Part shown: piece by piece, positions 1 to 9,600 of the stretch | Layout of the letters: each line of letters starts with the position of its first letter | Numbering within the stretch: position 1 is the first letter of the stretch | Assembly (NCBI GenBank): GCA_021732215.1 | Contig: JAKFVL010000032.1 | Span: forward strand, 124,001 to 188,000 | Source: Hyphomicrobiales bacterium | GTDB lineage: Bacteria; Pseudomonadota; Alphaproteobacteria; Rhizobiales; Xanthobacteraceae | Length of the DNA stretch: 64,000 nucleotides | Direction of reading: 5' to 3' | Notes under the pieces: model-generated | What the model saw: only the letters and a program-made list of their open reading frames with translations | The model's database searches: none | Told to the model about the DNA's origin: nothing | Position numbers and translations under genes: made by a program

Positions 1-2
1 GC

Positions 3-269
3 GCGATCGAGAAGGGCGCGCAAAACCTGCCCGGCAACTGGGAAAGCAGCCGCTTCAACCTGCCGGCGTCGATTGTCGAAATCATTCCGACCATCCGCGA
101 TCACGACACCGCGGTGCTGATGCACAATGACGGCGTGGTGCAGGGGCTTTCGGAGGTGCCGTTCATGCAGGACGTCAAGCGCTGGGGCATCGTCACCATC
201 GGCACCGGCCTTGGCAACGCGCGCTTCACCAACCGGCCGGCGAAGGGCAGCGGCGGCAAGGAGGACTAA
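3..269 (+). CDS. C-terminal end of a ROK-like sugar kinase (partial)
   Basis: Only the last 88 codons lie in the window; the gene is cut by the left edge. The reading frame is open from base 3 to the TAA at 267-269. The fragment contains a hydrophobic strand followed by the glycine-rich stretch WGIVTIGTGLGNARFTN. This resembles the phosphate-binding loop near the end of ROK-family and polyphosphate glucokinase-like proteins, though the usual order is GTGIGGG. The C-terminus is a short polar tail. The call rests on this one motif, so substrate and exact family are open. The next gene begins about 100 bases downstream on the same strand. Confidence 0.5.
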   Translation, partial: AIEKGAQNLPGNWESSRFNLPASIVEIIPTIRDHDTAVLMHNDGVVQGLSEVPFMQDVKRWGIVTIGTGLGNARFTNRPAKGSGGKED

Positions 270-372
270 CGGCTGCGGCACGGCTTTCTGGCAGGGCTTC
301 ACCGGCGTCGATTGCTGAATTTACGGTACCAAGATACTCTCCTGGCACTGATTGCCTCTCCGCGAGAGTTTC

Positions 373-930
373 ATGCGCGCCGTTGCATTGCCGATCACCG
401 TTGCGGTCACCTTGATGGCCATCCCGCTTCTGTCGCTGTCGCCCGCGTCGGCCGCCCCGGCGCAACTCTACGGCAAGTCGGTCGTCATCACCTGGAGCGA
501 GGAGCGGCAGCAGAAAATCGTCGGCGAGGAAACCATGCGCAACGTCTCGCGCAGCGCCGAATTCAGCGTCTATATCAGCGATCAGGGCCGCCCCTTCAGC
601 CGGATGCGCTACTCGTTCGGGAGCAAGCGCGGCGCGCTGCGGACCGGCAATCGCGACGCGGTCGGCGGCGAGGGCGGCGGCAACCGCAAGGTCACTTTCA
701 GCGGCAACACCATGAACGTCACCATGCGGATGGGGAGCGGCGGCGCGCGCAACATCGTCGTCAATCTTGCGGGCGACAGCTGCAGTGCGCAGGTGATCGC
801 CGGCAAGGAGGAAGGCGCGAGCCAGATCCGGACCAAAAGTATGGTGACGGGAAACCAGCTCGAGATCGTCTCGATCAAGACCGGCGGCGCAAGTTGCCGG
901 ATTCAGAGCGGCAACGTGTTTGGCAATTAA
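373..930 (+). CDS. Secreted protein of unknown function (185 aa)
   Basis: I do not recognise a family. The protein starts MRAVALPITVAVTLMAIPLL and has a clear Sec signal peptide ending near an Ala-Ser-Ala-Ala site at about residue 25, so a periplasmic or secreted location is likely. The mature part is about 160 residues, rich in Gly, Ser and Arg, with alternating beta-type stretches. It has two Cys, one in SCSAQV and one in SCRIQ near the end, which could form a disulfide. An upstream in-frame Met at 352 would add seven polar residues before the signal peptide, so the Met at 373 is preferred. It lies between a kinase end and the caspase-like gene, with no evident operon. Confidence 0.6.
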   Translation: MRAVALPITVAVTLMAIPLLSLSPASAAPAQLYGKSVVITWSEERQQKIVGEETMRNVSRSAEFSVYISDQGRPFSRMRYSFGSKRGALRTGNRDAVGGEGGGNRKVTFSGNTMNVTMRMGSGGARNIVVNLAGDSCSAQVIAGKEEGASQIRTKSMVTGNQLEIVSIKTGGASCRIQSGNVFGN

Positions 931-1074
931 GCCTGCACAACAACTGGGCGATCTGTCCGTTGCCTAACGCCGATGTGAGCGGTAAAATCGGACTGATTTC
1001 GAACCTGTGTTTTCGAGCCGCTGACCAAGATGCAACGGCACTGACCGCAAGCCTCAAGACCGCGCGCGGGCCTC

Positions 1075-2913
1075 ATGGGCAGATTTTTTGTGAAGTTTTT
1101 ACAACGAGTTAGTTTTGTCGGGGCGCTCGCTCTGGCGCTGGTTCCGCTGTGGGCCGGTGCTGCTTCCGCCGAGCGCCGCGTCGCCCTGATCATGGGCATT
1201 TCCAAATACGAGCATGTGCCGCAGCTCGCCAACCCGATGCGCGACGCAGCCGCGATGGGCGACATTTTCAAGAAGGCGGGCTTCAACGTCGTCGAGATGA
1301 AGCGCGACCTCAATATCTCGGAGATGCGCCGGACCATCCGCGAGTTCGCCGCGTCGGCGCAGAATGCCGACATGGCCGTGGTCTACTACGCCGGCCATGG
1401 CATCGAGGTGAACGGAGTCAATTATCTGATCCCGGCCGATGCGCGGCTGGTGTCCGACTTCGATGTCGAGGACGAAACCGTTTCGCTCGATCGCATTCTC
1501 AAGGCGCTCGATTCGGCGAAGAAGCTGCGTCTCGTGATTCTCGATGCGTGCCGCGAGAACCCGTTCAACAAGACGATGAAGCGCTCGATCGGCACGCGCT
1601 CGATCGGCCGCGGTCTCGCCGAGATCGAACCGCAGCAGACCAACACGCTGATCGCATTCGCGGCAAAAGCGGGAGCGCTGGCGTCCGACGGCGACGGCGC
1701 CAACAGCCCGTTCGCGCTCGCGCTGACGAAGCATCTCGCATCTCCCGGCCTCGATCTGCGCCTGGCCTTCGGCCGCGTGCGCGACGACGTGCTGAAGCAG
1801 ACCGGCAACCGGCAGGAGCCGTTCGTCTACGGCTCGCTCGGCGGCGAGACAGTGGCGCTGGTGCCGCAGGCTGCGGCGCCGCCGCCAGATCCGCAGGCGG
1901 AAGCACGGCGTGACTATGAATTCGCGGCGCAGATCGCGACGAAAGAGGCGTGGGATTCTTTCCTCGCGAGTCACAGGACGGGGCTCTACGCGGATCTCGC
2001 CCGCGCGCAGCAAGGCAAGCTGATCGAGGCAGAACGCGCCCGCGCCCGCGCGGACGATGCGCGCTCGCTGGCCGAGAAGCAGGCGCAAACCAAGGCCGAT
2101 GATTTCCGCCGTCAGCTCGAACAGCAGGCGGCGAAGCAGGCGGAAGACGCCAAGCGGCAATACTCCGAGCAATCGAAGAAGGAGCTCGAGATCGCCCGTC
2201 AGCAGATAGCCGAACAGGCCAAGCGTGAACTCGACGAGGCGCGCCGCCAGGCCGAGGACGCGAGGAAGCAAGCCGACGATGCGCGCAGGCAGGTCGAGGC
2301 CGCGAAGGCGCAGGGCGTCGAGGAGGCGCGCAAGCGCGTCGAGGACGCCAAGCGCCAGGCCGAGGAGGCCGCAAAAAAGCAGGCGGAGGACAAGCGCGCA
2401 TCGGACAATGCGAAGGTCGCGTCGCTGTCGCCCCCGGATCAGCCGGTGCCTGTGGTTGCCGCGCCTGCAATGGATGCTGGCGATATCGCGCGGCTGCTGC
2501 AGGCGCATCTCAAGCGCGTCGGCTGCGATCCGGGCAACAGCGACGGCAAATGGGACGACAAATCGCAGAAGGCGCTTGCGCTGTTCAACACAAATGCCAG
2601 CACGGCATTTGAGATCAAGCTCGCGAGCCTCGATGCGCTCGACGGTGTGCGCGCCAAGACGAGCCGCGTCTGCCCGCTGATCTGCGTCAAGGGACAGAAG
2701 GCTGATGGCGATCGCTGCGTCCAGATCACCTGCGACTCTGGCTTCGTGCTGAATTCGAGCGGCGTCTGCGTCAAGCGTCCCGATCCGCCGGCGGCAAAGC
2801 CGCGCGTCGCGCAGGAACGCCCGGAGCCGAAGCGGGCCGCGCCGGCCGCGTCATCCGGTGGTGGAGGCGGCGGCAAGTGCTTCACCTTCAACGGCAAGCG
2901 CTACTGCGAGTAA
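1075..2913 (+). CDS. Secreted caspase-like (peptidase C14) protein with coiled coil and Cys-rich end
   Basis: This 612-residue protein has a signal peptide (about residues 1-32) and then a caspase-like p20 fold (about 34-250). The catalytic dyad is visible: His108 in YYAGHGIE and Cys159 in LDACRENPF. A stretch rich in Ala, Glu, Lys, Arg and Gln (about 310-445) is a predicted long coiled coil. Residues about 465-515 resemble a peptidoglycan-binding-like helical module (KRVGCDPGNSDGKWDD). A Cys-rich part follows (CPLICVKG, QITCDSGF, GVCVKR). The protein ends with a Gly run and KCFTFNGKRYCE. Bacterial members of this family (metacaspase or orthocaspase-like) cleave after basic residues, but no substrate is shown here. 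The signal peptide implies action in the periplasm or outside. It stands alone on its strand. Confidence 0.85.
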   Translation: MGRFFVKFLQRVSFVGALALALVPLWAGAASAERRVALIMGISKYEHVPQLANPMRDAAAMGDIFKKAGFNVVEMKRDLNISEMRRTIREFAASAQNADMAVVYYAGHGIEVNGVNYLIPADARLVSDFDVEDETVSLDRILKALDSAKKLRLVILDACRENPFNKTMKRSIGTRSIGRGLAEIEPQQTNTLIAFAAKAGALASDGDGANSPFALALTKHLASPGLDLRLAFGRVRDDVLKQTGNRQEPFVYGSLGGETVALVPQAAAPPPDPQAEARRDYEFAAQIATKEAWDSFLASHRTGLYADLARAQQGKLIEAERARARADDARSLAEKQAQTKADDFRRQLEQQAAKQAEDAKRQYSEQSKKELEIARQQIAEQAKRELDEARRQAEDARKQADDARRQVEAAKAQGVEEARKRVEDAKRQAEEAAKKQAEDKRASDNAKVASLSPPDQPVPVVAAPAMDAGDIARLLQAHLKRVGCDPGNSDGKWDDKSQKALALFNTNASTAFEIKLASLDALDGVRAKTSRVCPLICVKGQKADGDRCVQITCDSGFVLNSSGVCVKRPDPPAAKPRVAQERPEPKRAAPAASSGGGGGGKCFTFNGKRYCE

Positions 2914-3106
2914 GCAGGCGGGGCTGCGAGACCACGCGCGCTCGCGCCTTTCGCAGTGTTTTCGGTTAAATCACGGCATGCCGGAACGCGCAGTAATTTG
3001 CTCGCGATTTGTCGGACAATTCGCGCCGCGTTGCCTTGTTTGGCAGCCGATCATCGCTTAAGAACACGCCCGACCGCGGGCGATTTGCCGCCCGCCCTTG
3101 CGGCCT

Positions 3107-3196
3107 GGAGAGGTGGCAGAGTGGTCGAATGCACCGCACTCGAAATGCGGCATAGGTGCAAGCCTATCGGGGGTTCGAATCCCTCCCTCTCCGCCA
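3107..3196 (+). tRNA. tRNA-Ser (anticodon CGA)
   Basis: The acceptor arms GGAGAGG (3107-3113) and CCTCTCC (3186-3192) pair, followed by discriminator G and an encoded CCA. The anticodon loop CTCGAAA lies between CCGCA and TGCGG stems and gives anticodon CGA at 3141-3143, which reads UCG. The long variable arm and the 90-base length fit a class II tRNA-Ser. Its 3' end is the apparent integration site of the following copper island. Confidence 0.96.
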
Positions 3197-3629
3197 TTCT
3201 GGCTGTTGTGATCGTGTCGTCGCTCCCTCGCGTCGAATTGCAACGTAACGCGCCCGAGAGACTTTGGAGCCGCATGGGATGCATTGCATCCAAAGATGTC
3301 GGGCTGGCTGAAGTCAATGTTGCGGAACGGGCCACCGCCACGATCCTCGTGCGTCAACGTAGATCGAACGTCGAGAACAAATGGCGGCTCGCGTCTGTCG
3401 TCATTGGAGCGATGGCGATGTCAGCTAAATGTTGGGCCGCGAACGATCTGCTGATGTTGAAGCGTTACATCCGTGAAGCTGATCTCTTCCACAATAATGT
3501 CGCGGCTGCCCTTGTATAATTAGCGTTTCATCGTCGTCTGCCCCGGAACGAGGTTAACGCTGACGTCCATCTCTAATTCGTGAACCCGAGTGGCTTTCGC
3601 AGGAACCGCGTCCGTGCGACACTTGAGCG
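3197..3629 (+). other. Gene-free stretch after tRNA-Ser
   Basis: No convincing gene is seen. A plus-strand frame open from 2956 to 3519 runs straight through the tRNA, so it cannot be coding as a whole. Its remainder after the tRNA resembles no family I know. The stretch is slightly less GC-rich than its neighbours, with runs such as TTGTATAATTAGCG near 3513. It may be a decayed remnant of the island's integration end. Confidence 0.4.
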
Positions 3630-4019
3630 ATGAAGATGCCGTCGTTCTTGCGCACCTTGCTTGCAGTGGTGGTGATGGCCGGTCTGGCCAGCGCGCCGAT
3701 GGCCGTGCCGGCTGCTGCCAAGACCGGGCCGGGTTCTATGCATCATTCCATGGATCAGAATTCCATGGATCAGAATTCCATGGATCAGATGTCCGGCGAC
3801 ATGCCGTGCTGTCCCGACGAAGCGATGCGCAATGGCTGTGATGGTTGCAAGGAGTGCCCTTGCATGGCGATCTGCGTGGTAACGACGTTCCAGGCCGCGC
3901 CCGTCGCACCGAACAGCTTTATGCAATCCGTCGCGTTCACCAGCGAACGCTCCTTCGCCAACGATGCTTTGGCGGACGGACTTGGACAGCCGCCTCCCGC
4001 CCGTCCTCCCCGAGCCTGA
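3630..4019 (+). CDS. Small secreted Met/Cys-rich protein, likely metal-binding
   Basis: This 129-residue protein begins MKMPSFLRTLLAVVVMAGLA, a signal peptide ending near Ala30. The mature part carries HHSM followed by three tandem Ser-Met-Asp-Gln-(Asn/Met) units, then MSGDMPCCPDE, and the Cys cluster CDGCKECPCMAIC. Met, His and Cys in such density suit binding of Cu(I) or Ag(I). The C-terminal third is Ala/Pro-rich. It precedes cusC by about 100 bases on the same strand. It sits where a periplasmic metallochaperone such as CusF occurs in other systems, but it is not a CusF homologue by eye. The role is inferred from composition and place. Confidence 0.65.
   Translation: MKMPSFLRTLLAVVVMAGLASAPMAVPAAAKTGPGSMHHSMDQNSMDQNSMDQMSGDMPCCPDEAMRNGCDGCKECPCMAICVVTTFQAAPVAPNSFMQSVAFTSERSFANDALADGLGQPPPARPPRA
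3746..3790 (+). repeat. Three tandem 15-bp units encoding SMDQN/SMDQN/SMDQM
   Basis: The unit TTCCATGGATCAGAA occurs at 3746-3760 and 3761-3775. A third unit at 3776-3790 differs only in the last base. The near identity at DNA level points to recent in-frame duplication. It lies inside the Met-rich small protein gene and lengthens the metal-binding segment. Confidence 0.9.
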
Positions 4020-4122
4020 TTCCCTAAAAACCGTTCGACGAGTCCGGCGCCTTGCGACCGGACGGCGTCGTATCCGCGTTTGCGGCCGCATTTGACGGCC
4101 GGGAGAAATCAGGAGTGCAGTC

Positions 4123-5397
4123 ATGTCGACCAAGGGAATCTGCCGAGCGGCAATTGCCGTGCTGTGCGGATTGGGCACTTTGGCCGCGAGCCATCGCGGC
4201 GTGCTCGCAGGAGAGGCGCGGCCGAAGCTGACGGTTGACCAGTCGCAGCCGGGCGCGACAGTCGAGAGCGTCGTCGTACTCGCGCGCCGCCTCAATCCCA
4301 CCGTCGCCGCTGCGGCGCTGGAGTTCGATGCTGCGGTCCACAAAATCGGCGCGGCGGGTGTGTTGGCCGATCCGACGCTCGTTCTGGAAGCGTGGGATGT
4401 GAACCGGCAGGGCGTTGCCCAGCGGCGCATCGGCATCGAGCAGGACATCAAGCTCGGCGGCAAGTATGAGCTCGAGCGCGGTATTGCGCGCTCGGAGGCC
4501 GACGCCACCCGGTTTCAGGGGCGCGCTGTGGTGACCGAACTGGTCGCGCGTGTGATCGCGACCCATGGCGAATACAACGCAGCCTATGAAGCTGTCGGCG
4601 TCTCGCAGGATATCAAGCGGCGCTTCGACGAAATTCTCGGTCTGCTCCGATCGCGCTATGGCGCAACCTCGGTCGATCAGCAGGATGTCATCAAGGCGGA
4701 GATCGAAGCCGCGACCGCGGAGGGCGAAGTTGTGCGCCGGCAGGGCGAGATGAAGTCCGCCGCTGCGCGCCTGAATGCCTTGATCGGACGTCAGCCATTG
4801 GCCCCGCTCGCCGCCCCAGCCGGCTTTCGCACCGTGAAGCAGATCAATCTCACTCAGGTTCTTGCGCAGGCGCGCTCGGCCAATCCCTTGCTGGCGCAGG
4901 CCGGAGCACAAACGGATTCAGCGTCCCGCACCAAATCGCTCACTGATCTCAATTTCGTTCCGGACCTTACCCTTGGCGCGAAGTACGTGCAGCGTCCTCG
5001 CGTCGCGGATACGGGTGAATTTCTGGTCGGCGTCAAACTGCCGTTGCAATACGAGGCGAAGAACGCCGAGCAGCGTGCCGCGGGAGCGAAGCTCAATGCC
5101 GCTCAGGCGCGCAACGAAGCGCTTCGCTTGCGGATCGACGGCGACATCGCAGATGCGTGGTTCGGGTTCGATGCGCTGCGCAAGGTGATCCAGATTTACG
5201 TTGCGCGCCAACTGCCGCCGGCGCGCTCCTCGGTCGATAACGCGCGCAACGGATTTGAAGCGGGCTCGACCGATCTCTCCGTGGTGTTCGAGGCGGAGCG
5301 GCGGTTGCGCAGCGTTCAACTGGAACTGCTCAAGCTCAAGGTCGAATTGCAGACGAAATACGCCGAGATGGAACGTCTCGCGGGAGGATCCCTATGA
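4123..5397 (+). CDS. cusC: TolC-family outer-membrane channel of the Cu/Ag efflux system
   Basis: The 424-residue protein has an N-terminal signal (about 1-30) and two repeated helical halves of the outer-membrane efflux protein family. Helical stretches rich in Ala, Glu and Arg dominate, for example ARSEADATRF and AEIEAATAEGEV. QRRIGIEQDIKLGGKYELE resembles the family's strand-entry segment. It would form the trimeric outer-membrane duct joined to CusB and CusA. AGGAG lies ahead of the ATG. Its stop overlaps the start of the next gene by four bases (ATGA), indicating translational coupling in one operon. Assignment to the cus rather than the czc branch rests on CusA residues. Confidence 0.85.
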   Translation: MSTKGICRAAIAVLCGLGTLAASHRGVLAGEARPKLTVDQSQPGATVESVVVLARRLNPTVAAAALEFDAAVHKIGAAGVLADPTLVLEAWDVNRQGVAQRRIGIEQDIKLGGKYELERGIARSEADATRFQGRAVVTELVARVIATHGEYNAAYEAVGVSQDIKRRFDEILGLLRSRYGATSVDQQDVIKAEIEAATAEGEVVRRQGEMKSAAARLNALIGRQPLAPLAAPAGFRTVKQINLTQVLAQARSANPLLAQAGAQTDSASRTKSLTDLNFVPDLTLGAKYVQRPRVADTGEFLVGVKLPLQYEAKNAEQRAAGAKLNAAQARNEALRLRIDGDIADAWFGFDALRKVIQIYVARQLPPARSSVDNARNGFEAGSTDLSVVFEAERRLRSVQLELLKLKVELQTKYAEMERLAGGSL

Positions 5398-6698
5398 AGC
5401 CGTCGTTGAATATGCCCGTCATGGTCGTGGCGATCGTTGCCGCCGGGGCCATCGGCCTGCTTGCTGGTCGCTCCAACTGGTTCGGGTCTGTTTTGCCCGC
5501 AGCGATGCAGGGTGGTGGCGGTTCGATGTCCGCTGACACATCCTCAGGCGCGATGGCCAAAGGGAGCGAGAAGCGCATCAAGTATTATCGCAACCCGATG
5601 GGTCTGCCGGACACCTCGCCGACGCCGAAGCTGGACAACATGGGGATGGATTATCTCCCCGTCTATGAAGGCGACGATACGGACGATGGCTCGGTCAAGT
5701 TCAGCCCGGGCAAGATTCAGAAAACCGGCGTCCGCTCCGAGCCGGTCGAGATGCAGGTGTTGAGCGTGCCGCTGCGCGTTCCCGGAGCCGTGCAGCAGGA
5801 CGAGCGCCGGGTGTCGGTCGTGTCGCTGCGCTTCGATGGATTCGTCGATGCGGTCGAGGATGTCACCACAGGCACGTTCGTCAAGAAGGGCCAGCCGCTG
5901 ATGCGTGTCTACGGTCCGGGATTGTCGAGTGCGGCAGCGGAATATCTCTCGGCGCTGAACGCGCGAGCGGAAGGCGCTGTGCCGTCGCAGGCTCTGAAAG
6001 GCGCGCGGCGGCGGCTGGAGAATTTGGGTGCGCCGGAGTCGCTGATCGCCACGATCGAACGCACGCGCGAGGTGCCGGTGTCGATGACCTGGCCTGCGCC
6101 GCAGGACGGCGAGATCATCGAGCGCAACGCGACTAACGGCATGCGGGCCGCATCGGGCGATGTGCTGTTTCGCATCGTCGATCACGACAACGTCTGGGTC
6201 ATGGTTGACGTGGCGGAGCGCGATCTGTCGCTGGTCGCCGTTGGGCAGAAGGCCACTGTCAAGCTGCGCGCGTATCCGGACCGCACCTTTAGCGGCGAGG
6301 TCACGCTGATCTATCCGCATCTCAAGGCGGAAACACGGACGGCACGAATCAGAATTGAACTGCCCAATCCGGCAAATCTGCTGCGCCCAGATATGTACGC
6401 TGAAGTCGAGATCGCCACCGGAACGGCGGCTCCGGTCCTGACCGTCGCCAACAGCGCCGTGATCGACAGCGGCACCCGTCAAGTCGTGATTATCGACAAA
6501 GGCGAGGGACGCTTCGAGCCGCGCGAGGTCAAGCTCGGGCGGCGCGGCGATGGCCGGGTGGAAATCATGGAAGGCGTTGCGGATGGCGACCAGGTCGTTG
6601 TATCCGCCAACTTCCTGATCGACGCCGAAAGTAATCTGAAAGCGGCGCTGCAAGGTCTTGCCAATCAAGGTTTCGGCAATGCGGAGAAACCGCAATGA
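5394..6698 (+). CDS. cusB: Periplasmic adaptor of the Cu/Ag RND efflux pump
   Basis: This 434-residue membrane-fusion protein has an N-terminal signal-anchor (about 5-30) and a Met-rich linker. Next comes a heavy-metal-binding domain with YYRNPMGLP and KLDNMGMDYLPVYE (about 62-98), typical of CusB-like adaptors. The barrel-sandwich and hairpin parts follow (RVSVVSLRFDGFVDAV, then GTFVKKGQPLMRVYGP), then beta-barrel segments (VWVMVDVAERDLSLV). It links the inner-membrane pump to the outer-membrane channel and can pass Cu(I) or Ag(I) to the pump. It overlaps cusC at its start and cusA at its end by four bases each. Confidence 0.9.
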   Translation: MKPSLNMPVMVVAIVAAGAIGLLAGRSNWFGSVLPAAMQGGGGSMSADTSSGAMAKGSEKRIKYYRNPMGLPDTSPTPKLDNMGMDYLPVYEGDDTDDGSVKFSPGKIQKTGVRSEPVEMQVLSVPLRVPGAVQQDERRVSVVSLRFDGFVDAVEDVTTGTFVKKGQPLMRVYGPGLSSAAAEYLSALNARAEGAVPSQALKGARRRLENLGAPESLIATIERTREVPVSMTWPAPQDGEIIERNATNGMRAASGDVLFRIVDHDNVWVMVDVAERDLSLVAVGQKATVKLRAYPDRTFSGEVTLIYPHLKAETRTARIRIELPNPANLLRPDMYAEVEIATGTAAPVLTVANSAVIDSGTRQVVIIDKGEGRFEPREVKLGRRGDGRVEIMEGVADGDQVVVSANFLIDAESNLKAALQGLANQGFGNAEKPQ

Positions 6699-9600
6699 TC
6701 GCCCGCCTGATCGACTGGTCGGCCCGCAACCTTGTACTGGTCTTGATCGGCACCGCGTTTGCGGTTGCGGCAGGCCTCTATGCACTCAAGCATTTGCCGC
6801 TCGACGCAATCCCGGATCTCTCCGACACCCAGGTCATCGTCTACACCGAATACAAGGGGCAGGCGCCGCAGGTGATCGAGGATCAGGTCACCTATCCGCT
6901 ATCGACAGCAATGCTGACGGTGCCGAAATCGAAAGTGGTTCGCGGCTTCTCGTTCTTCGGCGTGTCGTTTGTCTACATCATCTTCGAGGACGGAACCGAT
7001 ATCTACTGGGCGCGCTCGCGCGTGCTGGAATATCTCAACGCCGCGGCGCGCAAGCTCCCCGCCGGCGTGACGCCCACGCTCGGCCCCGACGCCACCGGCG
7101 TCGGTTGGGTTTATCAATACGCCCTGCAGTCGAAGGATATGTCGCTGGCGGACTTGCGCTCGTTGCAGGACTGGAACGTGCGTTTCGGCATCGCCAAGGC
7201 AGAGGGCGTTGCGGAGGTCGCGAGCGTCGGCGGCTTCGTCAAGCAGTACAATGTTGTCGTCGATCCTAACCGATTGCGTTCGCTGAACATCCCGCTGTCC
7301 AAGGTTCGCGACGTCATTCGCGGTAGCAACATGGATGTCGGTGGGCGGACAGTGGAGTTGTCCGAGTTCGAATTCATCGTGCGCGGGCGCGGATACCTCA
7401 GAAGTGTCGCGGACCTGTCGAACGTCGTGCTCAAGGTCGACGGAGGAACGCCAGTTTTGCTCAAGGATGTCGCGCGTATCGAGCTTGGCCCTGACGAGCG
7501 GCGCGGCATCACCGAGCTGAACGGGGAGGGTGAAGTTGCGAGCGGCATCGCCTTGCAGCGCTTCGGCCAGAACGCGCTCGACGTCATCGACAACGTCAAG
7601 GCGCGCCTTGTCGAAATGGCGTCGAGCTTGCCGAAAGGCGTCGAGATCATTCCGGTCTATGACCGCTCCAGACTGATCCACGATGCCATCGAGACTCTAA
7701 AGGCCACCCTGATCGAGGAAAGCGTGATCGTCGCGCTGGTGTGTTTCGTGTTCCTGCTGCATGTGCGCAGCGCGCTGGTGGCGATCCTGATGCTGCCCGT
7801 CGGCATCCTGATGGCGTTCGCAGCCATGAAGGTGCTGGGCCTCGGCTCCAACATCATGAGTCTGGGCGGCATTGCGATCGCCATCGGCGTGATGATCGAC
7901 GCGGCCATCGTAATGATCGAGAACGCGCACAAGCATCTCGAACGTGCGGCTGCGGACAAACCACGCATCGAGGTGTTGATCGAGGCCGCCAGCGAAGTCG
8001 GGCCGGCACTGTTTTTCAGCCTTCTCATTATCACCGTCTCGTTCCTGCCGATCTTCACCATGGAAGCGCAGGAAGGGCGGCTGTTCAGTCCGCTGGCGTT
8101 CACCAAGACGTTTGCGATGGCGGCGGCAGCGATTTTGTCGGTCACGCTGGTGCCGGCGCTGATGGTGATCTTTATCCGCGGCAAGATCGTTCCGGAACAC
8201 AAAAATCCGGTCAATCGCTTTCTGATCTGGGTTTACCGGCCGGTGATCGAAGGCGTCTTGAAGGCAAAGACACTGACGATCGCGCTCGCCGTTGCGGCGC
8301 TGATCGTGTCGATCTGGCCGGCCAGCCGGCTGGGCACCGAGTTCATGCCGAGCCTGAACGAAGGCACGCTGATGTACATGCCGACGACGTTGCCGGGTCT
8401 GTCGGTGACCAAGGCCGCGGAAATCCTGCAAACCCAGAACCAGATCATCAAGACGTTTCCCGAGGTGGAGTCGGTCTATGGCAAGGCAGGCCGCGCCGAA
8501 ACCGCCACCGATCCGGCGCCGACCGAGATGATCGAGACTGTGGTCAATCTGAAGCCCAAGGCGCAATGGCGCGCGGGTTTGACGGTCGATGGCCTGATTG
8601 CCCAGCTTGACAAGGCGTTGCAGTTCCCCGGCGTCTCCAATGCGTGGACCATGCCGATCAAGGCGCGCACCGACATGCTGGCGACCGGCATCCGCACGCC
8701 GATCGGCATCAAGGTGCTCGGCACCGATCTCGTCGAGATGGAAAAGCTCGCGCGGCAGATCGAGGTTGTGGTCAAGGCTGTGCCGGGAACATCGAGCGCC
8801 TATGCGGAGCGGGTGATCGGCGGATACTACATGGAGGTCGTGCCCAATCGCGATTCGCTGGCGCGCTATGGCCTGATGGTCAGCGACGTGCAGGACACGG
8901 TTTCGACCGCGCTCGGTGGTGAGACCATCACGACAACCGTCGAGGGACGCGAGCGGTACGGCGTCAATGTGCGCTATCCGCGCGATCTGCGCAGCGATCC
9001 GCAATCGATTGCGCGGGATGTCCTTGTCGGCATGCCGGCCGGCGGCACGGTGCCGCTCGGCGAGGTCGCAGCCATCAAGCTCACGCGCGGGCCGACCACG
9101 ATCCGCACCGAGAACGGTCAGCTTGCGATCTATATCTTTGTCGATATCCGCGACCGCGATCTTGGCGGCTATGTCGCCGATGCCAAGGCCGCGGTGGCCG
9201 CCAGCATCCAGTTCCCGCCCGGCTCCTATGTCGTGTGGAGCGGGCAGTTCGAGTACCTCGAACGCGCCAAGGCGAAGCTCAAGATTGTGGTGCCGCTGAC
9301 GCTGCTGATCATCTTCTTGCTGCTGTACCTGAATTTCCGGCGTCTGACCGAAACCCTGATTGTGATGCTGTCGCTGCCGTTCGCGCTGGTCGGCGGCCTG
9401 TGGCTGATGTGGTGGCTCGGCTTCAACTTCTCGGTCGCCGTGGCGGTAGGTTTCATCGCGCTGGCCGGCGTGGCGGCCGAGACCGGCGTCATCATGCTGA
9501 TCTATCTCGACCATGCGCTTGCGGAGGTGAAAGCGGCGCGCGCTGCAAAGGGCGAGCGGTTGACGCGGGCCGATCTGCATGACGCCATCATGCTGGGCGC

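Noticed and set aside
3051-3357. Minus-strand frames across tRNA-Ser with EGFEPPIG or GGIRTPDR
   Set aside because: These are the well-known spurious peptides read from the antisense strand of tRNA-Ser genes.
2956-3519. Plus-strand frame of 187 codons through the tRNA
   Set aside because: It includes the whole tRNA-Ser gene, and the remainder resembles no family.
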